Assembly (NCBI GenBank): GCA_041913505.1
Contig: JAYSFC010000043.1
Location: 1 to 26,737 of the forward strand
Direction: 5' to 3'
From: JAYSFC01 sp041913505
Lineage (GTDB): Bacteria > Pseudomonadota > Gammaproteobacteria > Burkholderiales > Burkholderiaceae_C
DNA: 26,737 nucleotides
In this document: piece by piece, positions 1-6,659 of the stretch
Layout: each line of letters begins with the position of its first letter
Position numbering within the stretch: the stretch's first letter is position 1
Program-made: the position numbers and the translations under genes
The notes under the pieces: generated by a model
The model's database searches: none
The model's input: the letters and a program-made list of their open reading frames with translations, nothing else
What the model was told of the DNA's origin: nothing

Positions 1-531
1 GCGTTCGCCTACCTCATCAAGCAGCAGGCGCAGGAGACGCGCTGGTACAAGCTCGCGCCGCTGTGGCTGCTGGGCGTGGTGCTGTGCTTCGAGCCCATCG
101 TGTTCCGCCAGGGGGCAACCGAGAACGGCGGCAGCTACTGGATGGTGTACTTCGGCGTGTCGGCCCTCATCGTGGGCGGCATCCTGCTCGCGCGCAAACG
201 CATCGCGGCGCAGCTGCCTTCGTTCGAGGTTCTCGACGACCTGATGTACAAGGCCATCGCCATGGGCTTTGCCTTCTTCACGATCGCCACCGTGTTGGGT
301 GCGCTGTGGGCCGCCGAGGCCTGGGGGGGCTACTGGAGCTGGGATCCCAAGGAGACCTGGGCCCTGATCGTATGGCTCAACTACGCGGCCTGGCTGCACA
401 TGCGCCTCGTCAAGGGACTGCGCGGCACGGTGTCGGCCTGGTGGGCGCTCAGTGGGCTGGTCGTGACGACGTTCGCGTTTCTGGGCGTGAACATGTTCCT
501 CTCGGGTCTGCACAGCTACGGCACCCTGTGA
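1..531 (+). CDS. ccsB: Cytochrome c biogenesis protein CcsB/ResC (C-terminal part)
   Basis: The frame is open from base 1, so only the last 176 residues are visible. CcsB (ResC) is the heme-handling membrane subunit of system II cytochrome c maturation. With ResB/CcsA-type partners it exports heme and ligates it to apocytochromes outside the cytoplasmic membrane. The visible part has several hydrophobic spans and the diagnostic tryptophan-rich heme-handling motif WGGYWSWDPKETW near visible residues 108-120. It is followed by a conserved histidine segment (YAAWLHMR) and a final membrane helix ending GLHSYGTL. The start and the resB partner lie outside the window, presumably upstream. The gene converges on the histidine kinase gene, with only 21 bp between the stop codons. 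Confidence is high because the WWD motif is very characteristic. Confidence 0.93.
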   Translation, partial: AFAYLIKQQAQETRWYKLAPLWLLGVVLCFEPIVFRQGATENGGSYWMVYFGVSALIVGGILLARKRIAAQLPSFEVLDDLMYKAIAMGFAFFTIATVLGALWAAEAWGGYWSWDPKETWALIVWLNYAAWLHMRLVKGLRGTVSAWWALSGLVVTTFAFLGVNMFLSGLHSYGTL

Positions 532-535
532 GGAT

Positions 536-552
536 GGGCCGGAAGACCGGCT
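536..552 (+). terminator. Small hairpin between convergent ccsB and the kinase gene
   Basis: Immediately after the ccsB stop, GCCGG (538-542), a four-base loop AAGA and CCGGC (547-551) form a short GC-rich stem. A G-T wobble can extend it by one pair. Only a weak pyrimidine run (TTCACT) follows, so this is at best a poor intrinsic terminator. It is the only structure in the 21-bp gap. Confidence 0.3.
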
Positions 553-3090
553 TCACTCTAACGGAGCCGGCATGGTGTCGGCCGCCGAGCGGGCCGGTAG
601 CACGATGTGGAATGAGGCGCCGCCCGTGCTGCGGTTGCGTGCGAAGATGCGCCCACCCAGCGCTTCAATGATCTTCTTGCAGATGGCCAGGCCCAGGCCT
701 GTGCCGCCTGAGCCGTCCTTGGTCTTGCTGGACTGCACGAATGCCTCGAAGATGGTACTGAGTTCTTCGGGGGGGATGCCCGTGCCCTGGTCCTTGATGC
801 TGAGCTGGATATCGCCTTGCGCGTCCACGTGGCCATGCACCTCGATGCGGCTGCCGTTGGGCGAGAATTTGATTGAGTTCGCGAGGATGTTCCGTATGAC
901 TTGCTGAAAGCGCACCGGGTCGGCTTTGGCGATCAGGGGTGTGGAGCCCAGGTGCAGTTGCAGGTCGAGCTGGCGCTGCATCAGCAGGGGCCCGAGTTCG
1001 CGGGCAATGGGACGGATCAGCCCGCGCAGGTCGGTCTTCTCGAGGTGGATGGTGCCCACGGTGCTCTCGATTTTCGACACGTCGAGCAGGTCGTTCACCA
1101 AGGCCAGCATGCGTTGGCCGGCGGTATGGATGTCGTCGAACATCTCCGCCAGGCGGGGCTCGCGCTTGCCGCGCAGCACGCCCAGCTCGGCAAAACCGAG
1201 GATGGACTGCAGCGGGGTCCGCAACTCATGGCTCATGTTGGCGATGAATTCGGATTTGGCTCGGAAGGCCTCCTCCATCGCGTCGCGCGCCTCTTGCGTG
1301 GCGCGCTCGGCTTCCCGGAATTCGCTGATGTCCATGAGGATGCTGAGGATGCCCGTGGGCTGGCCATCACTGCCCGAAACGGCGGTTTTCACAACCCGGG
1401 TGTCGCGGTGCGAGCCGTCGCCGTGGAGCACATTGAGCTCCAGTTGGGTGCTGCCGCCCCAGCGCAAGAGTTGCCGGTTGTGCATGGCATGGATGCGGGC
1501 CTCGTCCTCCGGCAAACAGTCCTGTAACACCATGCCCACGACGTTCTCCCGTTGGCGCCCTTGGTAGAGCTCCCACGCCCGGTTCACGAGCACCACACGG
1601 TCCTCGGTATCGGTGAGCGACATGGGTAGCGGCGACGTTTCCAGCAAAAGGTGCTGGAACGCCAGTTGTGCTTGCAGCTTCTGCTCGGCCTGCCAGCGTT
1701 CCGTGACGTCCACCGCGCTCCCTGCAAACCCCTGGAGGTGCTGGTCTGCGACCAGGGGCACCACGGCAATATCGAACAGCATCTCCTGGCCGCCCGGCCT
1801 GCGGATCATGGCCTGGCAGGTGCGCAGGCCTGCTGCCGAAGTGGGGTCGAGCAGAGCGTGGATCGCGGGCTTGCTCGATGTCGTGACGACGTCCACCAGC
1901 CGCCGGCCCAGCGAGTGGCGGGCATCCTCGCCGCTCATCGCGCTCCAGCGCGCATTCACGTAGGTCAGTATCCCTTGTTCATCCGTGCGGAAAATCAGCT
2001 CCTGCACGCTGCGCATCAGCACGGCCATGTCGCGTTCGCTGCGGGCGATGCGCTGCTGCGCGGCCGCCATGGTCCGTTGCGCCGCGGCACGCGCCTTGAG
2101 GCCCCTCCATGCCATCAGGGACAAGCCCGAGACGCCGAGCACCAGCGCGAGGCCGAGCATGATGAAGTTGCGTGAGTTCGTCAGCCAGCGGCGCTGCACC
2201 TGCGCGTAGCGTTCCTCGACAACGATGACGATGGGCTGGGTACTCGAAACCCGGAAGGCCACGATGCTCTGATCGCCCAGGACTCCCGTGCCGATGTAGG
2301 TCGCATGTTCACGCTGCGGCAGGTATTCCTGAAAGATGGGCACGGCTTTGGCACTTTGCCCGACGAGCTCCAGCGTCCTGGCGGAGGTATCCGAGGTGGC
2401 GAGCACTTGGCCCGCGTAGCTGGTGATGACCGCCTGGTAGCCCAGCGACTCGAGCGCCATGTGCTGGGTGTTGGAAAGTGCATCGGGGTTGATCAGGCCA
2501 ATCAGCGTGCGTGCATCGCCGCGGATTCCCGCGTAGCGAAAGAGCATGGGGATGAAGGCAACGCCTTGTGCGAGTGGGCGGGGTGGAGCCGAAGGCTGGA
2601 GGATGTTGAGCCCCCGACCGGGAATCCGAGGCCCCAGCAGGGCTGGTCCGGCATGCGGGCTGGCGTCGCCGGGGGCCAGGCGTGCAAGGTCCACCCTGAT
2701 GCCCTGCTCGCTGGGGGTGGTGCTGGCGATGATGCGCCCGGTATCGTCGGCGAGTGCTATGCCGCGCAGAAAGGGCATGCCGGGCAGCATCTGCTGCATG
2801 GCTTCTCTCATGCTGTTCGCGCCAGCTTCGCCCTGCATTACGGGCAGGGCCGACAGCGTGGACAGCACGAGGTGGGCCGACTCGAACGTGCGCGTGGCCT
2901 GGTCTTCCATCACGGTAGCCAGCAGGCGGGCTTGTTCCTGGCTCGACTTCGTGGCCGTGCGCAGGTCGTTCCAGAGGACAAACCCTACGGCCACCAAGGC
3001 GCAGAAGGCGACGGCCAGGCATGCCGCCTGCATGATCACGCGCGCGTGCAGGCGCTGCGAGGGGGCGGCTTTGTCGGTCGCAGGAGGCAT
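553..3090 (-). CDS. Membrane PAS-PAS sensor histidine kinase
   Basis: Transmembrane two-component sensor kinase. Counting from the ATG at 3090 (845 residues): a first membrane helix at about 20-40, a periplasmic sensing region of about 270 residues resembling a Cache/PDC fold, a second helix at about 309-328, two PAS domains at about 358-463 and 478-593, a HisKA domain with the phospho-acceptor His621 in MSHELRTP, and a HATPase with N-box (about 730-743), G1 (DQGTGIP) and G2 (GGTGLGLAI, about 795-803). There is no receiver or HPt domain at the C terminus, so phosphate should go to a separate regulator. An upstream in-frame TTG at 3111 would overlap the preceding gene by 14 bp. The ATG, 7 bp after that gene's stop, is preferred, though neither start has a strong Shine-Dalgarno. 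It is last in a minus-strand set behind a solute-binding protein, an HD-GYP protein and a response regulator. The ligand is unknown. Confidence 0.92.
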   Translation of the reverse strand: MPPATDKAAPSQRLHARVIMQAACLAVAFCALVAVGFVLWNDLRTATKSSQEQARLLATVMEDQATRTFESAHLVLSTLSALPVMQGEAGANSMREAMQQMLPGMPFLRGIALADDTGRIIASTTPSEQGIRVDLARLAPGDASPHAGPALLGPRIPGRGLNILQPSAPPRPLAQGVAFIPMLFRYAGIRGDARTLIGLINPDALSNTQHMALESLGYQAVITSYAGQVLATSDTSARTLELVGQSAKAVPIFQEYLPQREHATYIGTGVLGDQSIVAFRVSSTQPIVIVVEERYAQVQRRWLTNSRNFIMLGLALVLGVSGLSLMAWRGLKARAAAQRTMAAAQQRIARSERDMAVLMRSVQELIFRTDEQGILTYVNARWSAMSGEDARHSLGRRLVDVVTTSSKPAIHALLDPTSAAGLRTCQAMIRRPGGQEMLFDIAVVPLVADQHLQGFAGSAVDVTERWQAEQKLQAQLAFQHLLLETSPLPMSLTDTEDRVVLVNRAWELYQGRQRENVVGMVLQDCLPEDEARIHAMHNRQLLRWGGSTQLELNVLHGDGSHRDTRVVKTAVSGSDGQPTGILSILMDISEFREAERATQEARDAMEEAFRAKSEFIANMSHELRTPLQSILGFAELGVLRGKREPRLAEMFDDIHTAGQRMLALVNDLLDVSKIESTVGTIHLEKTDLRGLIRPIARELGPLLMQRQLDLQLHLGSTPLIAKADPVRFQQVIRNILANSIKFSPNGSRIEVHGHVDAQGDIQLSIKDQGTGIPPEELSTIFEAFVQSSKTKDGSGGTGLGLAICKKIIEALGGRIFARNRSTGGASFHIVLPARSAADTMPAPLE

Positions 3091-3097
3091 GGGATGC

Positions 3098-3898
3098 CTA
3101 CTTGACGACAAGGGGGCTCAGACCGTGGTTGCGTGCGGCGCGCTCCAGGCGGCCATCGCGCTTGATCTGTGCCACGAACTGGTTCATGTAGGCCAGCCAT
3201 TCGCTGTCATCCGGCCGCACTGCATAGGCATACGGCATCACATGGAATGGCGTCTCCGGCGCGATGAGGCGGGCCCAATCCGCGTTGTCGAGCAGTCTGC
3301 GGCTGTAGGGGTAATCGGTCATGAATACGTCGATACGGCCCGCCATCAGCTCTTTCTCGCGGGTCGTTGGCGGTTTAATGGAGACCACGGTGCCGTGCTT
3401 GACCTGCGCGTTCATCACGGGCTCCATGAAAGTGCTTTGCTGTACGCCGATGAACACGCCAGGCTTGTCGATGTCGGCCCAGGTGCGCACCGTGGCATTG
3501 CTCTTGGTGGTGATGGCGTAGATATCGCTGCGCAGATAGGGCTGGGTGAAGCGCAGCTTTTCCTGGCGCTGGGGCAGGACGCCGATGGCAAACATGCCTA
3601 CGTCGCATTTGTCCCCCAGCAGATCGGGAATGAGGGTGGCGAACGAGGATTCGACATAGTCGATCCGTACGCCGAGGTCCTTGCCGAGCTCAGCCGAGAG
3701 TTCGATATCGATGCCCTGGAGCTGTTGCGTGCGTGGGTTGCGGTAGGTGATGCCGTAATAGTCCGTCCAGATGCAGACCTTGAGCACGCCCTGGGTCTTG
3801 ATGCGGTCGAACACCTCGGCGGCGAAAGTGGGGAGGCTCAGGCAGGAGGCGGTCACGGCCGCGAGCACCAGTCGGGCAAAGGGTATTTTCGTTGGCAT
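3098..3898 (-). CDS. Family 3 periplasmic solute-binding protein, probable sensory subunit
   Basis: A 266-residue protein of the bacterial extracellular solute-binding family 3 (amino-acid-binding type). From the ATG at 3898 it has a clear signal peptide (residues 1 to about 26, ending LPTFA) and then the family pattern: RIKTQGVLKVCIW, a GIDIELSAELGKDLG segment near 62-76, and a two-lobed fold. The frame is open 18 codons further upstream, but that extension precedes the signal peptide and is unlikely. No ABC permease or ATPase gene is present. The gene lies 7 bp upstream of the sensor kinase start and 17 bp downstream of the HD-GYP gene. I infer that it binds a ligand in the periplasm and presents it to the kinase rather than feeding a transporter. 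The ligand cannot be read from sequence; amino acids or related small acids are typical of the family. Confidence 0.9.
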   Translation of the reverse strand: MPTKIPFARLVLAAVTASCLSLPTFAAEVFDRIKTQGVLKVCIWTDYYGITYRNPRTQQLQGIDIELSAELGKDLGVRIDYVESSFATLIPDLLGDKCDVGMFAIGVLPQRQEKLRFTQPYLRSDIYAITTKSNATVRTWADIDKPGVFIGVQQSTFMEPVMNAQVKHGTVVSIKPPTTREKELMAGRIDVFMTDYPYSRRLLDNADWARLIAPETPFHVMPYAYAVRPDDSEWLAYMNQFVAQIKRDGRLERAARNHGLSPLVVK

Positions 3899-3915
3899 GT
3901 GCGGCTCCACGGGGC

Positions 3916-4692
3916 TCAGGGGGCGTCGATCAGCGCCGCGAAGTTGGGGCATTCGTTCGTGATTCTGCGGCGCAGCGCATCCAGTGCGTCCACATGGGCA
4001 AGGAAGGTGTCCACGATGCGCGGGTCCAGGGCCTTCTCGCGCTCCGCGGCGATGATCTGGACGGCGTCCTCCACGGCCAGAGCCGGCCGATACACGCGGT
4101 CCATGGTCAGGGCATCGAAGATGTCGACCACGCTCGTGATGCGGCCCGCCAGCGGAATGTCCTCGCCGCGCAGACCGTAGGGATAGCCGGAGCCGTCGTA
4201 TTTTTCGTGGTGGGTCAGCGCGATGTCTGCCGCCATGGTGAACACCGGGACACGGGATTGGCTCAGGATCTCGGCGCCGATCACGGGGTGGCGGGTCATG
4301 ATGTCGCGCTCGTGCGCGTCGAGCGGGCCGGGTTTCTTGAGCACATGATCGGGCGTGCCAATCTTGCCGATGTCGTGCATGGGGGCCGCTTTGCGCAGCA
4401 TGCTGGCGTAAGCGGGGCTTTGACCCAGCAGCAGGGCGAGGGCTTCGGCCAGATAGCCGATGCGCACGATGTGCACGCCCGTGTCGTCGTCCTTGTAGTC
4501 CGCCGCGACCGAGAGGTGCAGCAGCGTTTCATGGTGTGCACGCGTGACCTGCTGCAGCAATTGGTTACGTTCGCGGTACATGCGCCCGAAATCTTCGACG
4601 AAGCGCTCCATCTGGGCCATGGCGCTGTCGGGAAAGCAGTGATCGTCCCCGGGCATTGTTTGGGGCGCTGGAGCCCTTTCTGTGGTGGCCAT
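3916..4692 (-). CDS. HD-GYP domain cyclic-di-GMP phosphodiesterase
   Basis: A 258-residue soluble protein made almost entirely of an HD-GYP domain, the family that hydrolyses the second messenger c-di-GMP. Key residues are present: an early metal-ligand histidine (TGVHIVRI, His74), the HD signature HDIGKIG at 106-112, His135 in TRHPVIG, the paired HH at 161-162 and DGSGYP at 166-171 carrying the GYP triplet, followed by VDIFDALTMDRVYRP. About 45 N-terminal residues precede the domain and have no recognisable receiver fold. Many relatives are REC-HD-GYP fusions; here the receiver is encoded as a separate protein immediately upstream (stop at 4702, start at 4692, 9 bp apart). This suggests a split version of the usual output regulator. 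All the catalytic motifs I can check are intact, so activity is likely. Confidence 0.93.
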   Translation of the reverse strand: MATTERAPAPQTMPGDDHCFPDSAMAQMERFVEDFGRMYRERNQLLQQVTRAHHETLLHLSVAADYKDDDTGVHIVRIGYLAEALALLLGQSPAYASMLRKAAPMHDIGKIGTPDHVLKKPGPLDAHERDIMTRHPVIGAEILSQSRVPVFTMAADIALTHHEKYDGSGYPYGLRGEDIPLAGRITSVVDIFDALTMDRVYRPALAVEDAVQIIAAEREKALDPRIVDTFLAHVDALDALRRRITNECPNFAALIDAP

Positions 4693-4701
4693 CGCGCCGG
4701 G

Positions 4702-5061
4702 CTACATGGCGTGGAGTGCTTCCAGCACCTGCAGCGTGCTGAAGGGCTTGACCAGATAGCCGTCCACGCCGTAGCTTTGTCCCAGCGCCTTGTCTGCCGC
4801 AGTCCCCCGGGCGGTCAGCATCACGACCCGTGTGTGGCGCAGCGAAGGGTTTTGCTTGATGAGCCGGCACACTTCGAGCCCGTTGAGGGTACCCGGCATC
4901 ATCACGTCCAGCAGCACCACGTCCGGCATTGTTTTGCAGGCCATATCCCAGCCCTCGTCGCCTGTGGCGGCTTCCAGGATTTCCACATCCTCGAATTCAA
5001 GCGTCATTCGCAGCAGCTTGCGGATGTCCTTGTGGTCTTCCACGATCAGGATTTTCTTCAT
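4702..5061 (-). CDS. Stand-alone response regulator receiver protein
   Basis: A 119-residue single-domain CheY-like receiver. The acidic pocket (Glu8, Asp9 in VEDH), the phospho-acceptor Asp52 in LLDVMMPG, the switch Thr83 and the conserved Lys105 in VKPF are all present. There is no output domain. It is the first gene of the minus-strand signalling set and is followed 9 bp later by the HD-GYP gene, so it may act on that phosphodiesterase by protein contact, with the PAS-PAS kinase as the likely phosphodonor. A good candidate promoter lies upstream (5106-5134 on the minus strand). The start ATG at 5061 has no strong Shine-Dalgarno. Confidence 0.93.
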   Translation of the reverse strand: MKKILIVEDHKDIRKLLRMTLEFEDVEILEAATGDEGWDMACKTMPDVVLLDVMMPGTLNGLEVCRLIKQNPSLRHTRVVMLTARGTAADKALGQSYGVDGYLVKPFSTLQVLEALHAM

Positions 5062-5105
5062 GGGCGTTCGTCAACAGGCGCTGGGGCAATTTTGTTACAG
5101 GGTGA

Positions 5106-5134
5106 ATCATATAAATCATTTTTATCAAATTCAA
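5106..5134 (-). promoter_or_regulatory. Candidate sigma-70 promoter of the minus-strand signalling operon
   Basis: On the minus strand, TTGAAT (5129-5134, four of six to the -35 consensus), a 17-bp spacer and TATGAT (5106-5111, five of six to the -10 consensus) lie in an A/T-rich patch. Transcription would begin near 5099, giving a leader of about 38 nt before the receiver gene at 5061. Confidence 0.5.
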
Positions 5135-5171
5135 TTTGTTTTTCACCTGGAAAAATGCACAATTGCGACCT

Positions 5172-5831
5172 ATGAACATTCGCATTCCTGCCCGCCCAGC
5201 CAGCCTGCCGCCGCACTACACCACCGTGGAGGTTGCCAAGCTGCTGGGCATGGCGGTGCGCTCCGTGCAGTTGATGGTGGATCGGGGGGAGCTGCAGGCG
5301 TGGAAGACTTCGGGCGGGCATCGCCGCATTTCGCGTGAATCGGTAGACCGCTGGCTGCAGACACGGGCGATCGCCGATGTGCCCTCTGAGGAGGTGCCGG
5401 GCCCTGTGTCTCCAGCCGTACCCGAGGTGCCTGCGCGCGCGCCGCAGCATGCTGTACGCGCGTTGTTGATCGAGGATTCCGTGCATTTCCAGAATCTGGT
5501 GCGGCTACTGGTGCAGCGGCAGGCGCCCGAGGTGGAACTGCATGTCGCGAACGACGGCATCACGGGGCTGGCGCTGTACGGCCAGATCCAGCCCGACATC
5601 CTGATCGTGGACATTCTGTTGCCCGATATCGATGGCGCCACGCTGATCACCACCCTGCGTTCGCGGCCTCAGTTTGCGCGCAGTGCCCTGCTGGTCATCA
5701 CGTCGCTGGATGTGCACGAGCGCGATCCATACGCGTTCGCGCTGGATGGCGTGACGGTCATTTACAAGCCGCGTCTCGTCAGCGAGCTGCCGGGGGCGTT
5801 GCACGCTTGTCTGGCCAAGAGGGCTGCATGA
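5172..5831 (+). CDS. MerR/excisionase-type HTH fused to a C-terminal receiver domain
   Basis: A 219-residue protein with reversed regulator architecture. Residues 17-62 form a winged-helix DNA-binding domain of the excisionase/MerR type (TTVEVAKLLGMAVRSVQ, then SGGHRRI and ESVDRWL). A linker rich in Pro, Glu and Ala spans about 65-95. Residues 96-219 are a receiver domain with Glu101/Asp102, phospho-acceptor Asp147 in LIVDILLPD and Lys199 in YKP. I chose the ATG at 5172 because it starts just ahead of the conserved domain; an in-frame ATG at 5136 is possible, and neither has a clear Shine-Dalgarno. It is divergent from the receiver/HD-GYP/SBP/kinase set and overlaps the next gene by the ATGA arrangement. 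Its likely job is phosphorylation-controlled DNA binding. The targets are unknown and could include the shared intergenic region. Confidence 0.88.
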   Translation: MNIRIPARPASLPPHYTTVEVAKLLGMAVRSVQLMVDRGELQAWKTSGGHRRISRESVDRWLQTRAIADVPSEEVPGPVSPAVPEVPARAPQHAVRALLIEDSVHFQNLVRLLVQRQAPEVELHVANDGITGLALYGQIQPDILIVDILLPDIDGATLITTLRSRPQFARSALLVITSLDVHERDPYAFALDGVTVIYKPRLVSELPGALHACLAKRAA

Positions 5832-6580
5832 CGTGCCCGCTGGTCCTCTTGGTGGAGGATGATCCTTCCATCGCCCGGTTTGTCTCGGCGGCGCTCGAGG
5901 AGCTGCCCATCGACCTCTTGGCACGCCAGAGCGTGCAGGAGGCTTGGCATGCGGTGCTTGAGCGGCCGGTGGCGCTGATCATCTCAGACCTCATGCTGCC
6001 GGGGGGCTCTGGCGCGGATCTGCTGCGCAGCCTGCGGGCGTCTCCTCAGGCCGCGCACAGGGCCATGCCCGTGATCGTGCTGAGCGCGGGCTTGAACGCC
6101 GGCGTGCTGCGCGAGCTGCAGGCCTTGGGGGTGTTCCGGGCGTTGTCCAAGCCGGTGTCCGTGCGTGCGCTGGAGTCCTGTGTGAGCGAGGCCCTCGGCC
6201 TGGATGGGCCGGCGCAGCGCGCGGGTTGGCGTGGCGAATTGCCAGGCCGCGCACCGCAGGTCAGCCCGGCCGAAGACGTGCTGCACATGGCCGTGGCCAC
6301 CTATTTTGGCGGCGACCGGGCGCTGTTCGATGCCTACAAGGCGAGTTGCCTCGCGCAGTTCGTCAACGATGCCGAGCAGGGTGACGCCGCCGTGTGCAGG
6401 GGCGATGCCCAGGGCCTGCGGCGCGTGGCGCACAGCCTCAAGAGCGTGCTGCTGACGCTGGGGGATGCAGAGGCCAGCGAGCTGGCCCGCGCCACGGAAG
6501 GCGCGGCTGCCGCAGGCGATGCCGTGGCCGCCGCCGCACTCTGGGGCCGCCTGCGTGAGCGGCTGCTGCAGGCCGCTTGA
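5828..6580 (+). CDS. Receiver-HPt phosphorelay protein
   Basis: A 250-residue two-domain protein. Residues 1 to about 120 are a CheY-like receiver (acidic pocket EDD at 10-12, phospho-acceptor Asp54 in ISDLMLPGG, Ser86, Lys108 in SKPV). A linker leads to a histidine phosphotransfer domain at about 155-250 with phospho-His202 in AHSLKSVLLTLG. HPt domains pass phosphate between a receiver and a second receiver. The start codon overlaps the stop of the HTH-receiver gene (ATGA at 5828-5831), implying translational coupling and a shared pathway. An in-frame ATG at 5807 exists but would lie deeper in the upstream gene. The kinase in this cluster lacks its own receiver and HPt, so this protein could supply the middle steps of a phosphorelay. 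The partner assignment is inference from neighbourhood. Confidence 0.9.
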   Translation: MTCPLVLLVEDDPSIARFVSAALEELPIDLLARQSVQEAWHAVLERPVALIISDLMLPGGSGADLLRSLRASPQAAHRAMPVIVLSAGLNAGVLRELQALGVFRALSKPVSVRALESCVSEALGLDGPAQRAGWRGELPGRAPQVSPAEDVLHMAVATYFGGDRALFDAYKASCLAQFVNDAEQGDAAVCRGDAQGLRRVAHSLKSVLLTLGDAEASELARATEGAAAAGDAVAAAALWGRLRERLLQAA

Positions 6581-6601
6581 TGGAGCCAGCCTTATCGCCG
6601 T

Positions 6602-6630
6602 GGAACGAAATGGCGTGGACAGGCTCTGTC
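6602..6630 (+). promoter_or_regulatory. Possible ECF-sigma-like promoter ahead of msrP
   Basis: GGAACG at 6602-6607 and TCTGTC at 6625-6630 are 17 bp apart. The first element resembles the GGAAC -35 element used by many extracytoplasmic-function sigma factors; the second is a loose match. No good sigma-70 hexamers were seen in the 79-bp gap. This is a low-confidence pattern match. Confidence 0.25.
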
Positions 6631-6659
6631 GATTCAGCACCAGCCAATGAGGTTGCACC

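Noticed and set aside
2546..4180. Plus-strand open frame of 544 codons opposite the kinase, SBP and HD-GYP genes
   Set aside because: It is antisense to three genes with complete recognisable domains. Its translation has no family motif and is typical of a G+C-rich shadow frame.
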